Notes: generated from the letters alone by a model not told the origin. A stretch of 64,000 bases of DNA from Altererythrobacter sp. (GCA_016793865.1 JAEULJ010000001.1:186001-250000), one strand, 5' to 3'; positions 53,732 through 62,331 are shown, numbered from the stretch's first letter. A program made the numbers and translations.

Positions 53732-53770
53732 CGGGGCTCGCTCCGGAATGGGAAATCGCCCCGGCCTATG

Positions 53771-53806
53771 AAAACAAACGCCCCGGCGCGCAATGGCCGG
53801 GGCGTT
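53771..53806 (-). terminator. Rho-independent terminator behind PEPxxWA gene
   Basis: AACGCCCCGG (53777-53786) pairs with CCGGGGCGTT (53797-53806). Leftward on the minus strand it is followed by TGTTTTC. It separates the PEPxxWA gene from fsa. Confidence 0.8.
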
Positions 53807-53859
53807 CGATGTTTCTGCCGACTGCCCGTATCCGGGCGGAACCGATCAGGCGCGTGCGA

Positions 53860-54657
53860 TCAGGCCAGGGCCATCCGCGCAACCACCTTGCGGCGGCGCA
53901 TCGTCGCGCCCACGGCGCCCATGCCCAGGATCAGCATGGCCCAGGTGGCCGGCTCCGGCACGGCGCCCGGCGGCGGGGCCAGCACGTAGGAGATCGAGGT
54001 CAGCTTGAAGCTGTCGACCTTCTTGTCGGAGTTGCTGATCGAGGCACCGATGATCCACACATTGCTCGCGACGGCATTGGCGCCGGTGTTGAAGCTGCGC
54101 GTGGAGTTGCCCGAAGTGGTGGTGTTCGAATCGAAGTCGTTGGCACCCAGAGCGCCGCTAACCGCACCGAAGAAGGTGTTCCGCGCGCTGCTGGTGCCCA
54201 GGTTCGTGAGATAGGTCTGCCCGATGCTCGCGAGATTCACGGGTGCGAAGCTGATGGTGGCATCGGTGTCCAACGGATTGTCGCGATACCACGAGTAATT
54301 GTTGGCCAGCGTCATCCCGTTCAGGATCACGCTGGTATCGAAGCGCAGCAGGATGAAATCGAGCGCGCCGCTGTTGTCGACGGTGTGGCGGTTGTCGCCC
54401 GAAGGATTGACGCCCAGCCCTTCGGCATAGTTGACCGGGGTGGAGATCGTCGGCACGCCGGTCAGATTGGTGTTGCCGCTGGAATAGGTCAGGGCGGTCG
54501 CGGTGAACTTCACCTGATTCGCGCCGGTGCCGTTCGTATACACCAGACCGCTGCCGCTGGTGCCCGTAGGCGAATTCAGCACGACCGTGGCCGCCGATGC
54601 CGGCAGCGCGACGGTGAAAGCGGCCGCGACGACCAGAGATGAAAGAAGCTTGCCCAT
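53860..54657 (-). CDS. PEPxxWA-CTERM secreted protein (265 aa)
   Basis: Signal peptide (LLSSLVVAAAFTVALPASAA), an Asn/Thr/Ser-rich beta body and anchor PEPATWAMLILGMGAVGA, then RRRKVV. The body carries YAEGLGVNPSGDNRHTVDNSGALDFI, a pattern seen in other PEP-CTERM surface proteins; no enzyme motif. ATG 54657 is used because the signal peptide begins there. The long 244-base gap to priA holds AT-rich DNA and no further gene. Confidence 0.87.
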   Translation of the reverse strand: MGKLLSSLVVAAAFTVALPASAATVVLNSPTGTSGSGLVYTNGTGANQVKFTATALTYSSGNTNLTGVPTISTPVNYAEGLGVNPSGDNRHTVDNSGALDFILLRFDTSVILNGMTLANNYSWYRDNPLDTDATISFAPVNLASIGQTYLTNLGTSSARNTFFGAVSGALGANDFDSNTTTSGNSTRSFNTGANAVASNVWIIGASISNSDKKVDSFKLTSISYVLAPPPGAVPEPATWAMLILGMGAVGATMRRRKVVARMALA

Positions 54658-54901
54658 ATGAACCCGTCCGATGTTGCGAGGCCCACAACGGGCGCTGCAG
54701 TCGATAATTCGTGACGATGGTTTATGGCGCGGGCCTCCCGCTGTCGAGACGACAAATCCGCAGCTTCTCAAAATAGGACAGTATCATTCACAATTTTTGT
54801 CGGCATCCTGTGTGGATGGCGAGCCCATCCGCCGGTCGCCGCCTATGTGGATGTCGCGGACCTTGTGCGGCGAGCCCGACGCCCGCCATATGGGCGGCCC
54901 C

Positions 54902-57067
54902 ATGAACCGTGTGCGCTGCCTCGTCTTCAACTCCGCACTGGGACCGCTCGACTATCGGGTCCCGGAGGGCATGGCCGTCGGCCCGGGATCGGTGGTCGCC
55001 TGCCCGCTCGGGCCGCGCACCGTGCTCGGCATCGTGTGGGACAGCGGGCGGCTGCCCGGTGCGGAGGTGGCCGCGGAAAAGCTGCGCCCGCTCCGCGAGG
55101 TGCTGCCCGTCCCGGCACTCTCGGCGCCCCTGCGGCGGCTGATCGAATGGACTGCGGACTACTACTGTGCCCCGCTCGCCGCCGTGGCGCGCATGGCGCT
55201 GAGTTCGGGCGGCGCGCTCAAGGGCGCGGCAACCACCACCGAATACCGCCTCTCCGGCGGCCTGCCCGAGCGGATGACGCCGCAGCGGCAAGCGGCGATC
55301 GAGGCGCTGGAGCACGAGCAGGCGACGATCCGCGAGCTGGCGGGAATGGCGGGGGTTTCCGAAGGCGTCCTGCGCGGGCTGGCGAACCAGGGCGTGCTGG
55401 AGCCGGTGGAGGTCGATTGCGACCGCCCCTATCCGCTCGCCCGCGCCGATTTCGCCGTGCCCGAGCTGACAGCGGATCAGCGCGGCGCGGCGGACCGGCT
55501 GTGCACCGCCGTCACCGCCGGTGAGTTCGCCCCCTTCCTCCTGGACGGGGTGACGGGTTCCGGCAAGACCGAAACCTATTTCGAGCCCATCGCCGAGGCG
55601 CTGCGGATGGAGCGGCAGGTGCTCGTCCTGCTGCCCGAGATCGCGCTGACGGAGGCGTTCCTCAGGCGCTTCGAGGATCGCTTCGGCGCCGCGCCCGTAC
55701 TCTGGCACAGCTCGCTCAAATCGACCGAGCGCCGCCGTGCGTGGCGTGCGGTCGCTGCGGGAACCGCCCAGGTTGTCGTGGGGGCGCGCTCGGCGTTGTT
55801 CCTCCCCTTCGCCCGGCCTGGCCTGATCGTGGTCGACGAGGCACATGAGATCAGCTTCAAGCAGGACGACGGGGTACGCTACAATGCGCGCGACGTGGCG
55901 GTGATGCGCGCGCGCTTCGAAAGCGTGCCGGTGATCCTCGCCAGCGCGACCCCGGCGCTAGAGAGCCTGGCGATGGCCGAGGCCGGCACCTATGCCAAGA
56001 TCGACCTGCCCGCGCGCTTCGGCGGGGCGGAACTGCCCGCCATCGCCACCGTGGACCTGACCAGGGAGAAGCCCGGCCGCGGGCACTGGCTGGCCGAGCC
56101 GCTGGTCGCCGCGCTGGAGGAACGGCTGGCACGCGGGGAGCAGGCGCTGCTGTTTCTCAACCGCCGCGGTTATGCCCCGCTGACCCTGTGCCGCAACTGC
56201 GGCTTCCGGTTCCAGTGCCCCAATTGCAGCGCCTGGCTGGTCGAGCACCGCTTCTCCAGCCGGCTGGCCTGCCACCATTGCGGGCACGAGACCGCGGTGC
56301 CGGAGCGCTGCCCCGAATGCGGCGAGCCGGACTGCCTGGTCGCATGCGGTCCCGGCGTGGAGCGGATCGCCGACGAGGTCGCCGAGCGGCTGCCCGAGGC
56401 GCGGGTCTTCGTCGCCACCTCGGACACGCTCAATTCGCCCGGCCGGGCGGCGGATTTCGTGGCGCAGGTGGAAAGCGGCGCGGTGGACGTGATCGTGGGG
56501 ACCCAGCTCGTCACCAAGGGGTTCCATTTCCCCGAGCTGACGCTGGTCGGTGTGGTCGATGCCGATCTCGGCCTCGAAGGCGGCGATCTGCGCGCCGCCG
56601 AGCGCACCTATCAGCAGATCGCCCAGGTCGCCGGGAGGGCCGGCCGGGGCGCCAAGCCGGGCGAGGTGCTGATCCAGACCCGCCATCCCGAAGCCCCGGT
56701 GATCGCCGCGCTTACCGCCGGCGATCGCGACGCCTTCTATGCCGCCGAGACAGAGGCCCGCCGGATGGCCGGGGCCCCGCCCTTCGGCCGCTGGGCCGCG
56801 ATCGTCGTCAGCAGCGAGGACGAGTCCGAGGCGCGCGATGCCGCCCACCGCATCGGCCGCGCGAAGCCGGTGCTGCCGGAGGCCACGATCTACGGCCCCG
56901 CCCCCGCCCCGCTCAGCCTGCTGCGCGGCCGCTATCGCTACCGCCTGCTGGTCAACGCCCGCCGCAGCGCGCAGCTCCAGGACATCATCCGCGCCTGGCT
57001 CGGCCCGATCGAGCACCCGGCCGGCGTGCGCGTGGGCGTGGACATCGATCCCTACAGTTTTGTGTGA
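54902..57067 (+). CDS. priA: Primosomal replication-restart helicase PriA
   Basis: PriA rebuilds replication forks at stalled sites. The 721-residue protein has the 3'-DNA-binding domain (MNRVRCLVFNSALGPLDYRVP), Walker A GVTGSGKTE, DEAH (VVDEAHE), and a zinc region of eight cysteines (CRNCGFRFQCPNC ... CHHC ... CPECGEPDC), then helicase motifs GTQLVTKGFHFPE and QVAGRAGRG. The chosen ATG gives the conserved family start. Confidence 0.96.
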   Translation: MNRVRCLVFNSALGPLDYRVPEGMAVGPGSVVACPLGPRTVLGIVWDSGRLPGAEVAAEKLRPLREVLPVPALSAPLRRLIEWTADYYCAPLAAVARMALSSGGALKGAATTTEYRLSGGLPERMTPQRQAAIEALEHEQATIRELAGMAGVSEGVLRGLANQGVLEPVEVDCDRPYPLARADFAVPELTADQRGAADRLCTAVTAGEFAPFLLDGVTGSGKTETYFEPIAEALRMERQVLVLLPEIALTEAFLRRFEDRFGAAPVLWHSSLKSTERRRAWRAVAAGTAQVVVGARSALFLPFARPGLIVVDEAHEISFKQDDGVRYNARDVAVMRARFESVPVILASATPALESLAMAEAGTYAKIDLPARFGGAELPAIATVDLTREKPGRGHWLAEPLVAALEERLARGEQALLFLNRRGYAPLTLCRNCGFRFQCPNCSAWLVEHRFSSRLACHHCGHETAVPERCPECGEPDCLVACGPGVERIADEVAERLPEARVFVATSDTLNSPGRAADFVAQVESGAVDVIVGTQLVTKGFHFPELTLVGVVDADLGLEGGDLRAAERTYQQIAQVAGRAGRGAKPGEVLIQTRHPEAPVIAALTAGDRDAFYAAETEARRMAGAPPFGRWAAIVVSSEDESEARDAAHRIGRAKPVLPEATIYGPAPAPLSLLRGRYRYRLLVNARRSAQLQDIIRAWLGPIEHPAGVRVGVDIDPYSFV

Positions 57068-57106
57068 TGGCCATTAACCGGAGCCAATTGGTTCCCGGCG
57101 CGTCGC

Positions 57107-57841
57107 TTAAGCGCGATATATCGCCTCTGCATCCGCTGTCAGCTTCTGCATCGCCCACAGCCACGGCTGGTGGCCGTAGCTGATGCGGGCCACGCCCAGC
57201 GCGGCGATTTCGGCGACGGTGCCGAGTTCGGGCTTGGCAGTCACGTTGACGGGCAAGGGCGAGGCCGCGCAGATCGTCCGCACGGCCTCGCGGTCGGCCA
57301 GGAACGGAACGAACAGGCCCGCCGCACCCGCCTCGGCATAGGCGTGGGCGCGGGCAACGGCGTCGTCTATCAACGCATCGCCGATCACGGTTTGGCGAAA
57401 CAGGTCGGTGCGGGCGTTGACGAACAGGCCGCTCGCAGCGGCGGCGGCCACGCGCTCGGCAGCCTCGACCAGCGGCAACGGGCGCTCCTCACCGGGCAGC
57501 CGGTCCTCCATGTTGATGCCGACCGCGCCCGCGTCGCGCACTGCCTGCACGCTGGCGCACACGGCGGCGGGATCGGCACCATAGCCGGATTCGAGGTCGA
57601 GGCTGACCGGCACCTTCACTGCCGCCACGATGCGCTCGAGATTGGCGATCACCTCGGCCAGGGGCAGCTTCTCACCGTCGCCCGTGCCCAGCGCCTCCGC
57701 CACACCATAGCTGCCGGTCGCGAGCGCAGGCGCGCCAGCCGCCTCTACCGCCTTCGCGCTACCGGCATCCCAGATATTGTACAGCACCAGCGGCTGGCCG
57801 GGGACATGAAGGGCACGGAAGGTTTCGACATCCTGGTTCAT
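57107..57841 (-). CDS. Isocitrate lyase / PEP mutase family enzyme
   Basis: A 244-residue TIM-barrel enzyme. NIWDAGSAKAVEAAG opens it, then VPVSLDLESGYG (metal-binding) and GINMEDRLPG; the RTDLF and VPFLADREAV segments follow. The usual catalytic KRCGH of isocitrate lyase is not present, so it is not that enzyme. Oxaloacetate hydrolase- or carboxyvinyl-carboxyphosphonate mutase-like activity is possible. The ATG overlaps the ada stop as ATGA. Confidence 0.87.
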   Translation of the reverse strand: MNQDVETFRALHVPGQPLVLYNIWDAGSAKAVEAAGAPALATGSYGVAEALGTGDGEKLPLAEVIANLERIVAAVKVPVSLDLESGYGADPAAVCASVQAVRDAGAVGINMEDRLPGEERPLPLVEAAERVAAAAASGLFVNARTDLFRQTVIGDALIDDAVARAHAYAEAGAAGLFVPFLADREAVRTICAASPLPVNVTAKPELGTVAEIAALGVARISYGHQPWLWAMQKLTADAEAIYRA

Positions 57842-58884
57842 TTCGCTTCCCTCATCAAAAGTTCGCGCTTGATGTCGAGGCCATAGGCATAGCCGCCGAG
57901 ATCGCCGCCCGTGTGGATCACGCGGTGGCAGGGGATCAGCACCGCGACATTGTTGCGCGCATTGGCGCTGCCTGCGGCGCGCACCGCCTTCGCATTGCCA
58001 GCCGCGGCGGCGATTTGGGCATAGGTGCGGGTCTCCCCCGCCGGGATTTCGCGCAGCGCCTTCCAGCACGCCTCCTGGAACGCGGTGCCCTTCACGTCGA
58101 GCGGGATGTGGGCAAAATCGCCCGGCTGTTCGACGCTGGCGACCACTTCGGCAAGCAGCGCCGTGAATGCCTCGCCGCCCTCCACCAGCTCAGCATTGGG
58201 GAACCGCCGCGCCAGCTCGCGCCCGTCCTCGTTGAAGGACAGGCGGCACACGCCCTTCTCGGTGGCGGCGACCAGCATGGGTCCAAGCGAGGTCGGCGCC
58301 ACCGCCCAGTGGATCGTCACGCCCCGGCCGCCATTGGCCCATGCGCTCGGAGCCATGCCCATCTTCTCCTTGCTGGCGGCGTAGAACCGCGACGGCGCGG
58401 CATAGCCGGCCTCGTAGATCGCGCCGGTCACGCTGTCACCGCCGGTCAGCGCCTCGCGCGCCCGTTCCTCGCGTAAGGCGCGGGCATAGGCGGCGGGCGA
58501 CAGCCCGGTCGAACGTTTGAACAGCCGCTGGAAATGCGCCGGCGAATAGCCGGTGAGGCGGGCCAGCCCGTCGAGCGTGGGCGGCGCGTCCCCGGCATGG
58601 CGGATCTCGTCGATCGCGGCCAGCACCGCCGCCTCCTCGTTCGATTGCCGGTCGGGCGCGCAGCGCTTGCAGGCGCGCAGGCCCGCCGCCTCGGCATCGG
58701 CCGCGCTGGCGTAGAAGCGCACGTTCTCGCGCCGGGGCGGGCGTGCCGGGCAGCTTGGCCGGCAGTAGATGCCGGTCGAATGCACGCCGGTCAGGAACTG
58801 CCCGTCGTAGCGGCGGTCCTTGGCCAGCGCGATGGTCCAGCGCTCCTCGTCGGAGAGGTCGACGGCGGGGTGGCGGTCGGTCAT
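57838..58884 (-). CDS. ada: Ada: methyl-responsive regulator and O6-methylguanine-DNA methyltransferase
   Basis: A 348-residue protein joining four parts: zinc domain with methyl-acceptor Cys (C41, C45, C72, C75), AraC-type DNA binding (LTGYSPAHFQRLFKRSTGLSP), and a methyltransferase domain with PCHR near residue 318. It both repairs alkyl damage and, when its N-terminal Cys is methylated, activates its regulon. A class-specific Ada box could not be identified in the 110-base gap. The downstream PEP-mutase-family gene is coupled to it. Confidence 0.95.
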   Translation of the reverse strand: MTDRHPAVDLSDEERWTIALAKDRRYDGQFLTGVHSTGIYCRPSCPARPPRRENVRFYASAADAEAAGLRACKRCAPDRQSNEEAAVLAAIDEIRHAGDAPPTLDGLARLTGYSPAHFQRLFKRSTGLSPAAYARALREERAREALTGGDSVTGAIYEAGYAAPSRFYAASKEKMGMAPSAWANGGRGVTIHWAVAPTSLGPMLVAATEKGVCRLSFNEDGRELARRFPNAELVEGGEAFTALLAEVVASVEQPGDFAHIPLDVKGTAFQEACWKALREIPAGETRTYAQIAAAAGNAKAVRAAGSANARNNVAVLIPCHRVIHTGGDLGGYAYGLDIKRELLMREAK

Positions 58885-58994
58885 GGCGGCATCCTTTCAC
58901 GGCTGGTCGGGCGCCGCAACCGATAGGCGATGGCGGATGCGCCGCGCATCCCGCCCCTTGCGGCCAATCCCCCACCCCGCGATAGGCATGGGCG

Positions 58995-60548
58995 ATGATC
59001 CGCCTGATCCTTGCCGTGCTGCTGGCCCTTGCGGGTGCCGCGCCCCTCGCCGCCGAGCCCGGAGACATCGATGCCGCGGCGCGCGGCGTGGTGCGGGTGG
59101 TGATCGTGGCGCGCGGGCCGGAGGGGGTCTATCCCGTCAGCCACGGCAGCGGCTTCGCTGCCGCGCCCGACCGTATCGTGACCAATGCCCATGTCGTCGG
59201 CGAGGCGGCGCGCGATCCATCGCTGCGGGTTGCCATCGTCCCGCCGGAAAGCGGCGGCGCGGTGTTCGGGCGCATTCTGGCCATCGATCCGCGCAACGAT
59301 CTGGCGCTGATCGCTCTCGAAGGGCCGGCCCGGCTGCCGCCGCTGGCGCTTGCCGGCGGGGTGCCAAGGGACAGTGGAGAGGTCGCCGCGGTCGGCTATC
59401 CCATGAACGTGGACAAGGCCCAGGGACTGGCCATCAATGACATCTTCACCGCCCAGCCACCGGTGAAGAGCCGGGGCTTCCTCTCGGGATCGCGCCCCAG
59501 CCGCGAATTCGACACCGTGCTCCACACCGCGCCGATCGCGCGCGGCAATTCGGGCGGCCCGCTGCTCGATGGCTGCGGCCGCGTGGTCGGGGTCAACAGC
59601 TTCGGGGCCGAGGCCGGCAGCGCCGATGGCGAGTTCTACTTCGCGGTATCCATGCGCGAGCTGCTGCCCTTCCTGCGCCACAACGAGGTGGAACCGCGCG
59701 TCAACGCCACCCCGTGCCGGAGCCTCGCCGATCTCGACGCGGCGGAGCAGGCCCGCACCACGCGCGAGCAGCAGGCGGCGCGCGCGGCGCTGGAAGACCG
59801 CGCCGCCACCGCGCGCAGCCGCCAGGAACGCGCCCGGTTCGAGGCGCAGGTGCGCGTGCTGACCGAGCGCGACGACCGGTTGCTGGCGAGCATGGTGCTG
59901 TTGCTGATCGCCACCGGGCTGGGCTGGTGGGCGTGGGACCGGCGGACGCCGGCGGCGGAGCCGCGCACGAGTGCCTGGCCCCGGCGCAACCGCATCGCGG
60001 CCGCGGGTGCCGGCGCTGCGCTGCTCGGCGCGATATTCCTTCAGGCGACGCGGCCCGGGATCGAGGAGATCGACCGGCTTTCCGCGGCGCCGGCGCCCGG
60101 TGCGGCGGCGCGCGAGCCGGTGGCGCTGGACGGGGAGGCGGGCACGCGCCGCCTGGTGTGCCGGGTCGATCAGCAGCGCAGCCGCGTCACCACCTCCGCC
60201 ACAGACGACGTGCCGCTGGCATGGAACGCGCGGGGCTGCGTCAACGCGCGCACGCAATACGGCTTCTCGCAAGGGGCATGGAGCCGGGTGCTGGTGCCGA
60301 ACGACGAGCAGGAGGTCTCGGTCAACAGCTTCGATCCGGACCGTGGGGAGTTCCGCACCGAACGCTACCTGCTGTCGCAGGATGCGATGGCGCGGGCGCG
60401 GGATGCGCGCAGCCGCTATGCCCCGCCCTCATGCGGCGGCGCGGATGCGGCGGCGGTGCTGGGCGAGCAGCAGCGCGGCGTGCTCGATGCGCTTCCCGCG
60501 CGGCCGAACGAGCGGCTGGTCTATAGCTGCGAGGCCACGGGGCAGTAG
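58995..60548 (+). CDS. Periplasmic trypsin-like serine protease with membrane helices and extra C-terminal domain
   Basis: The 517-residue protein has a signal peptide, then a chymotrypsin-fold domain: H66 (TNAHVV), D102 (PRNDLAL) and S186 (RGNSGGPL). After it come a long charged coiled coil (about 245-300), two membrane helices (about 302-318 and 337-352) and a 150-residue soluble C-terminal domain with Cys pairs (RRLVCRVD, ARGCVN, PSCGGAD, YSCEATG). No PDZ domain follows the protease, unlike DegP. The layout suggests a membrane-bound sensor or regulator protease. The C-terminal domain is not recognised. Confidence 0.85.
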   Translation: MIRLILAVLLALAGAAPLAAEPGDIDAAARGVVRVVIVARGPEGVYPVSHGSGFAAAPDRIVTNAHVVGEAARDPSLRVAIVPPESGGAVFGRILAIDPRNDLALIALEGPARLPPLALAGGVPRDSGEVAAVGYPMNVDKAQGLAINDIFTAQPPVKSRGFLSGSRPSREFDTVLHTAPIARGNSGGPLLDGCGRVVGVNSFGAEAGSADGEFYFAVSMRELLPFLRHNEVEPRVNATPCRSLADLDAAEQARTTREQQAARAALEDRAATARSRQERARFEAQVRVLTERDDRLLASMVLLLIATGLGWWAWDRRTPAAEPRTSAWPRRNRIAAAGAGAALLGAIFLQATRPGIEEIDRLSAAPAPGAAAREPVALDGEAGTRRLVCRVDQQRSRVTTSATDDVPLAWNARGCVNARTQYGFSQGAWSRVLVPNDEQEVSVNSFDPDRGEFRTERYLLSQDAMARARDARSRYAPPSCGGADAAAVLGEQQRGVLDALPARPNERLVYSCEATGQ

Positions 60549-60602
60549 GTTCGCGCTAACCGCATGATCTGGAATTCTAGAACCAACTTGGCGATTTTTC
60601 GC

Positions 60603-60634
60603 TTGACATGATTTTGCCGTTTTGGTTATATAAC
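60603..60634 (+). promoter_or_regulatory. Strong sigma-70-like promoter of the holin gene
   Basis: TTGACA (60603-60608) is a perfect -35 box. TTATAT at 17 bases or TATATA at 18 bases spacing serves as -10. AAAGGA follows as a ribosome-binding site six bases before the ATG at 60654. This is rare in a high-GC genome. Confidence 0.7.
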
Positions 60635-60653
60635 TGCAATCAAAGGAACCGTC

Positions 60654-61067
60654 ATGCCAATTTTCGATTCGCTCGTCGCCCCCATCGTCTCGATCATCGA
60701 CAAGGTCATTCCCGACAAGGCCGCGCGGGAAAGGGCCAAGCTCGAACTGCTCCAGCTCCAGGGCACGCAGGAAATGCAGCTGGTCGAGGCGCGGCTCTCC
60801 GCCATCGTGGCCGAGGCGCAGAGCGCCGACCCGTGGACCAGCCGCGCCCGCCCCGGCTTCCTCTATGTGATGTATCTGCTGATCCTGTTCGCGGTCCCGA
60901 TGGGGCTGGTCGCCGCCTTCGACCCGGCCCGCGCCCAGGCGATCGGCGCGGGGATGACCGCCTATCTCTCGAACCTGCCGGATTCGCTCTACGCCCTCTT
61001 CGGCACCGGCTACCTCGGCTACACCGCCGCCCGGCAATGGGGCAAGGTCAAGGGCGTGGAGGGGTAG
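60654..61067 (+). CDS. GTA-type three-helix holin family protein
   Basis: A 137-residue protein. A charged amphipathic N-terminal half (DKVIPDKAARERAKLELLQLQGTQEMQLVEARLSAIVAEAQSAD) precedes PWTSRARPGFLYVMY and the membrane helix LLILFAVPMGLVAAF; a second hydrophobic region lies near LPDSLYALFGTGYLGY. The W-T-S-R-x-R-P motif is typical of the GTA_holin_3TM family, proteins that permit release of gene-transfer agents or phages. No other GTA gene (capsid, portal, lysozyme) is nearby. Its role may be regulatory or toxic. Confidence 0.75.
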   Translation: MPIFDSLVAPIVSIIDKVIPDKAARERAKLELLQLQGTQEMQLVEARLSAIVAEAQSADPWTSRARPGFLYVMYLLILFAVPMGLVAAFDPARAQAIGAGMTAYLSNLPDSLYALFGTGYLGYTAARQWGKVKGVEG

Positions 61068-61098
61068 GCGTCGGATCGCGCGGGGGTCCGGAGCCGGC

Positions 61099-61422
61099 TC
61101 AGCTGTTGGTCGTCAGCCGCAGCCCGATCGCTCCCACCAGGACCAGCGCGATGCACAGGATCTGGACCGCCCCCAGCCGTTCCTGGAACACGAACACGCC
61201 GATCAGCGCCGCGGCCACGATCCCCACGCCCGCCCACACGGCATAGACGATACCGACCGGAAGAACCTTCATGGCCGGCGCTAGCACCCAGAAGCAGGTG
61301 GAATAGGCGAGGATGGACAGGGCGCCCCAATGCCATTTCTCGAACCCGTTGGAGAGCTTCAGCAGGAAGGTTCCGGTCACCTCCAGCGCGATCGCGCCGG
61401 CAAGAAAGGCCCATGCACTCAT
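61099..61422 (-). CDS. SMR family multidrug efflux protein
   Basis: A 107-residue protein with four membrane helices. The SMR membrane glutamate is in GAIALEVTGTFLLK, with PVGIVYAVWAGVGIV and the terminal helix as expected for EmrE/Qac-type exporters of cationic drugs, which act as antiparallel dimers. It is the last gene of a unit with a winged-helix regulator and a membrane protein. Confidence 0.9.
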   Translation of the reverse strand: MSAWAFLAGAIALEVTGTFLLKLSNGFEKWHWGALSILAYSTCFWVLAPAMKVLPVGIVYAVWAGVGIVAAALIGVFVFQERLGAVQILCIALVLVGAIGLRLTTNS

Positions 61423-61451
61423 GACAATACTCCAGTCTCGCGCTTCATCCG

Positions 61452-61748
61452 TCAGTGGTCCTTCGCCGCGTCCAATATGGCCCGCAGGAAATCGAGATGG
61501 GCGCGGAAGGCGCCTCGGCCGGAGGCGGTGAGATGAACCAGCGTCCGGGTGCGCCGGCCGACCGGCTCCTTGGCGATACGCACATAGCCGGCGCGCTCGA
61601 GGGTCGCCAAATGGGCACCAAGATTGCCGTCGGTGGCGCCGGAAATGTCCTTCAGCCGCGAAAAGTCGATCGGTTCGCCGCCCGCTTCGAGCGCGGCCAT
61701 GATCCTGAGCCGGATGGGCTGGTGGATGATGTCGTCGGCACCGCTCAT
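61452..61748 (-). CDS. Winged-helix transcriptional regulator (ArsR/MarR-like, 98 aa)
   Basis: A 98-residue winged-helix protein: IIHQPIRLRIMAALEAGG, FSRLKDISGATDGNLGAHLATLERAGYVR is the recognition region, and a wing (VGRRTRTLVHLTASGRGAF). It matches the single-domain HTH_34-type regulators. The ATG overlaps the upstream membrane-protein stop (ATGA). No metal ligands are seen. It may bind the tandem inverted repeats before the operon. Confidence 0.85.
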   Translation of the reverse strand: MSGADDIIHQPIRLRIMAALEAGGEPIDFSRLKDISGATDGNLGAHLATLERAGYVRIAKEPVGRRTRTLVHLTASGRGAFRAHLDFLRAILDAAKDH

Positions 61749-62287
61749 GCGCGAACCAGCCAGAGGCCGCCGAGGATCAGCGTCCCCCCTCCTCCCAGCG
61801 CGAGCCAGAGGAACAACAGCCCCGGCGACAGGGTCCAGGCGAGAAGCGCGATGGCAGCCAGGATCGCGCCGAGCACGGCGAAGCGTAGACCCGCCCAGAT
61901 GCCCAGCACCACATAGGCGGCGGCCACGCTCAGCGCGATGATCGTCGCGCTCACCGGGGCAGCGGCGCCGGCTATGGCGATGATCGTTGCCACATATGCG
62001 CTCAGCACCAGCCAGGTGACCAGGACACGCATTTCCGAGAACTGTCGTGGCCGGGTGAAGGTCCAGACGAGAGCCGCCACGATTCCCGCCCCCCAGGCCA
62101 GCGCGCCGAAGCGCGGAACGAACTGAACCACCATATTCGCCGCGACCCAGACCAGGCCCCAGGCGATGAGCGTCGATCCGGCGGCGGCATAGCCTCGCAG
62201 CTCGAATGCGCGCCGTCGCCCGGCCTCGATCTCGCCCAGTGCCCGTTCGGCCTCACCCGGTAGCATCGTCCACATTCCCGCCTGCAT
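61745..62287 (-). CDS. Multi-pass membrane protein paired with winged-helix regulator (180 aa)
   Basis: A 180-residue protein with a short soluble start (LPGEAERALGEIEAGRRRAFELRGYA) and about six membrane helices. No transport motif is recognised. The start could be 62287 (used) or 62275 or 62266; a conserved-looking MLPGEAERA makes 62266 plausible. It is the first gene of the operon with the regulator and the SMR transporter, and may sense the membrane for the regulator. Confidence 0.7.
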   Translation of the reverse strand: MQAGMWTMLPGEAERALGEIEAGRRRAFELRGYAAAGSTLIAWGLVWVAANMVVQFVPRFGALAWGAGIVAALVWTFTRPRQFSEMRVLVTWLVLSAYVATIIAIAGAAAPVSATIIALSVAAAYVVLGIWAGLRFAVLGAILAAIALLAWTLSPGLLFLWLALGGGGTLILGGLWLVRA

Positions 62288-62289
62288 TC

Positions 62290-62331
62290 CTCTGCAAGAC
62301 AGAGCCTACTCTGGTTTGCAGAGTAATGCAA
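62290..62331 (-). promoter_or_regulatory. Tandem inverted-repeat operator and promoter of the regulator operon
   Basis: CTCTG-CAAGA-CAGAG (62290-62304) and ACTCTG-GTTTG-CAGAGT (62308-62324) share the pattern CTCTG-N5-CAGAG with centres 19 bases apart. On the minus strand TTGCAT (62326-62331) and TAGGCT (62303-62308) with a 17-base spacer form a candidate promoter, and the second repeat lies inside that spacer. Confidence 0.6.

Noticed and set aside
57080..57095. GGAGCCAATTGGTTCC near-palindrome between priA and the PEP-mutase-family gene
   Set aside because: It has no loop and no T-run, and one pair is mismatched; not convincing as a terminator.
58885..58994. Ada-box or LexA-box in the ada-protease gap
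   Set aside because: No sequence matching either the enterobacterial Ada box or an alphaproteobacterial GTTC-N7-GTTC LexA site was found.
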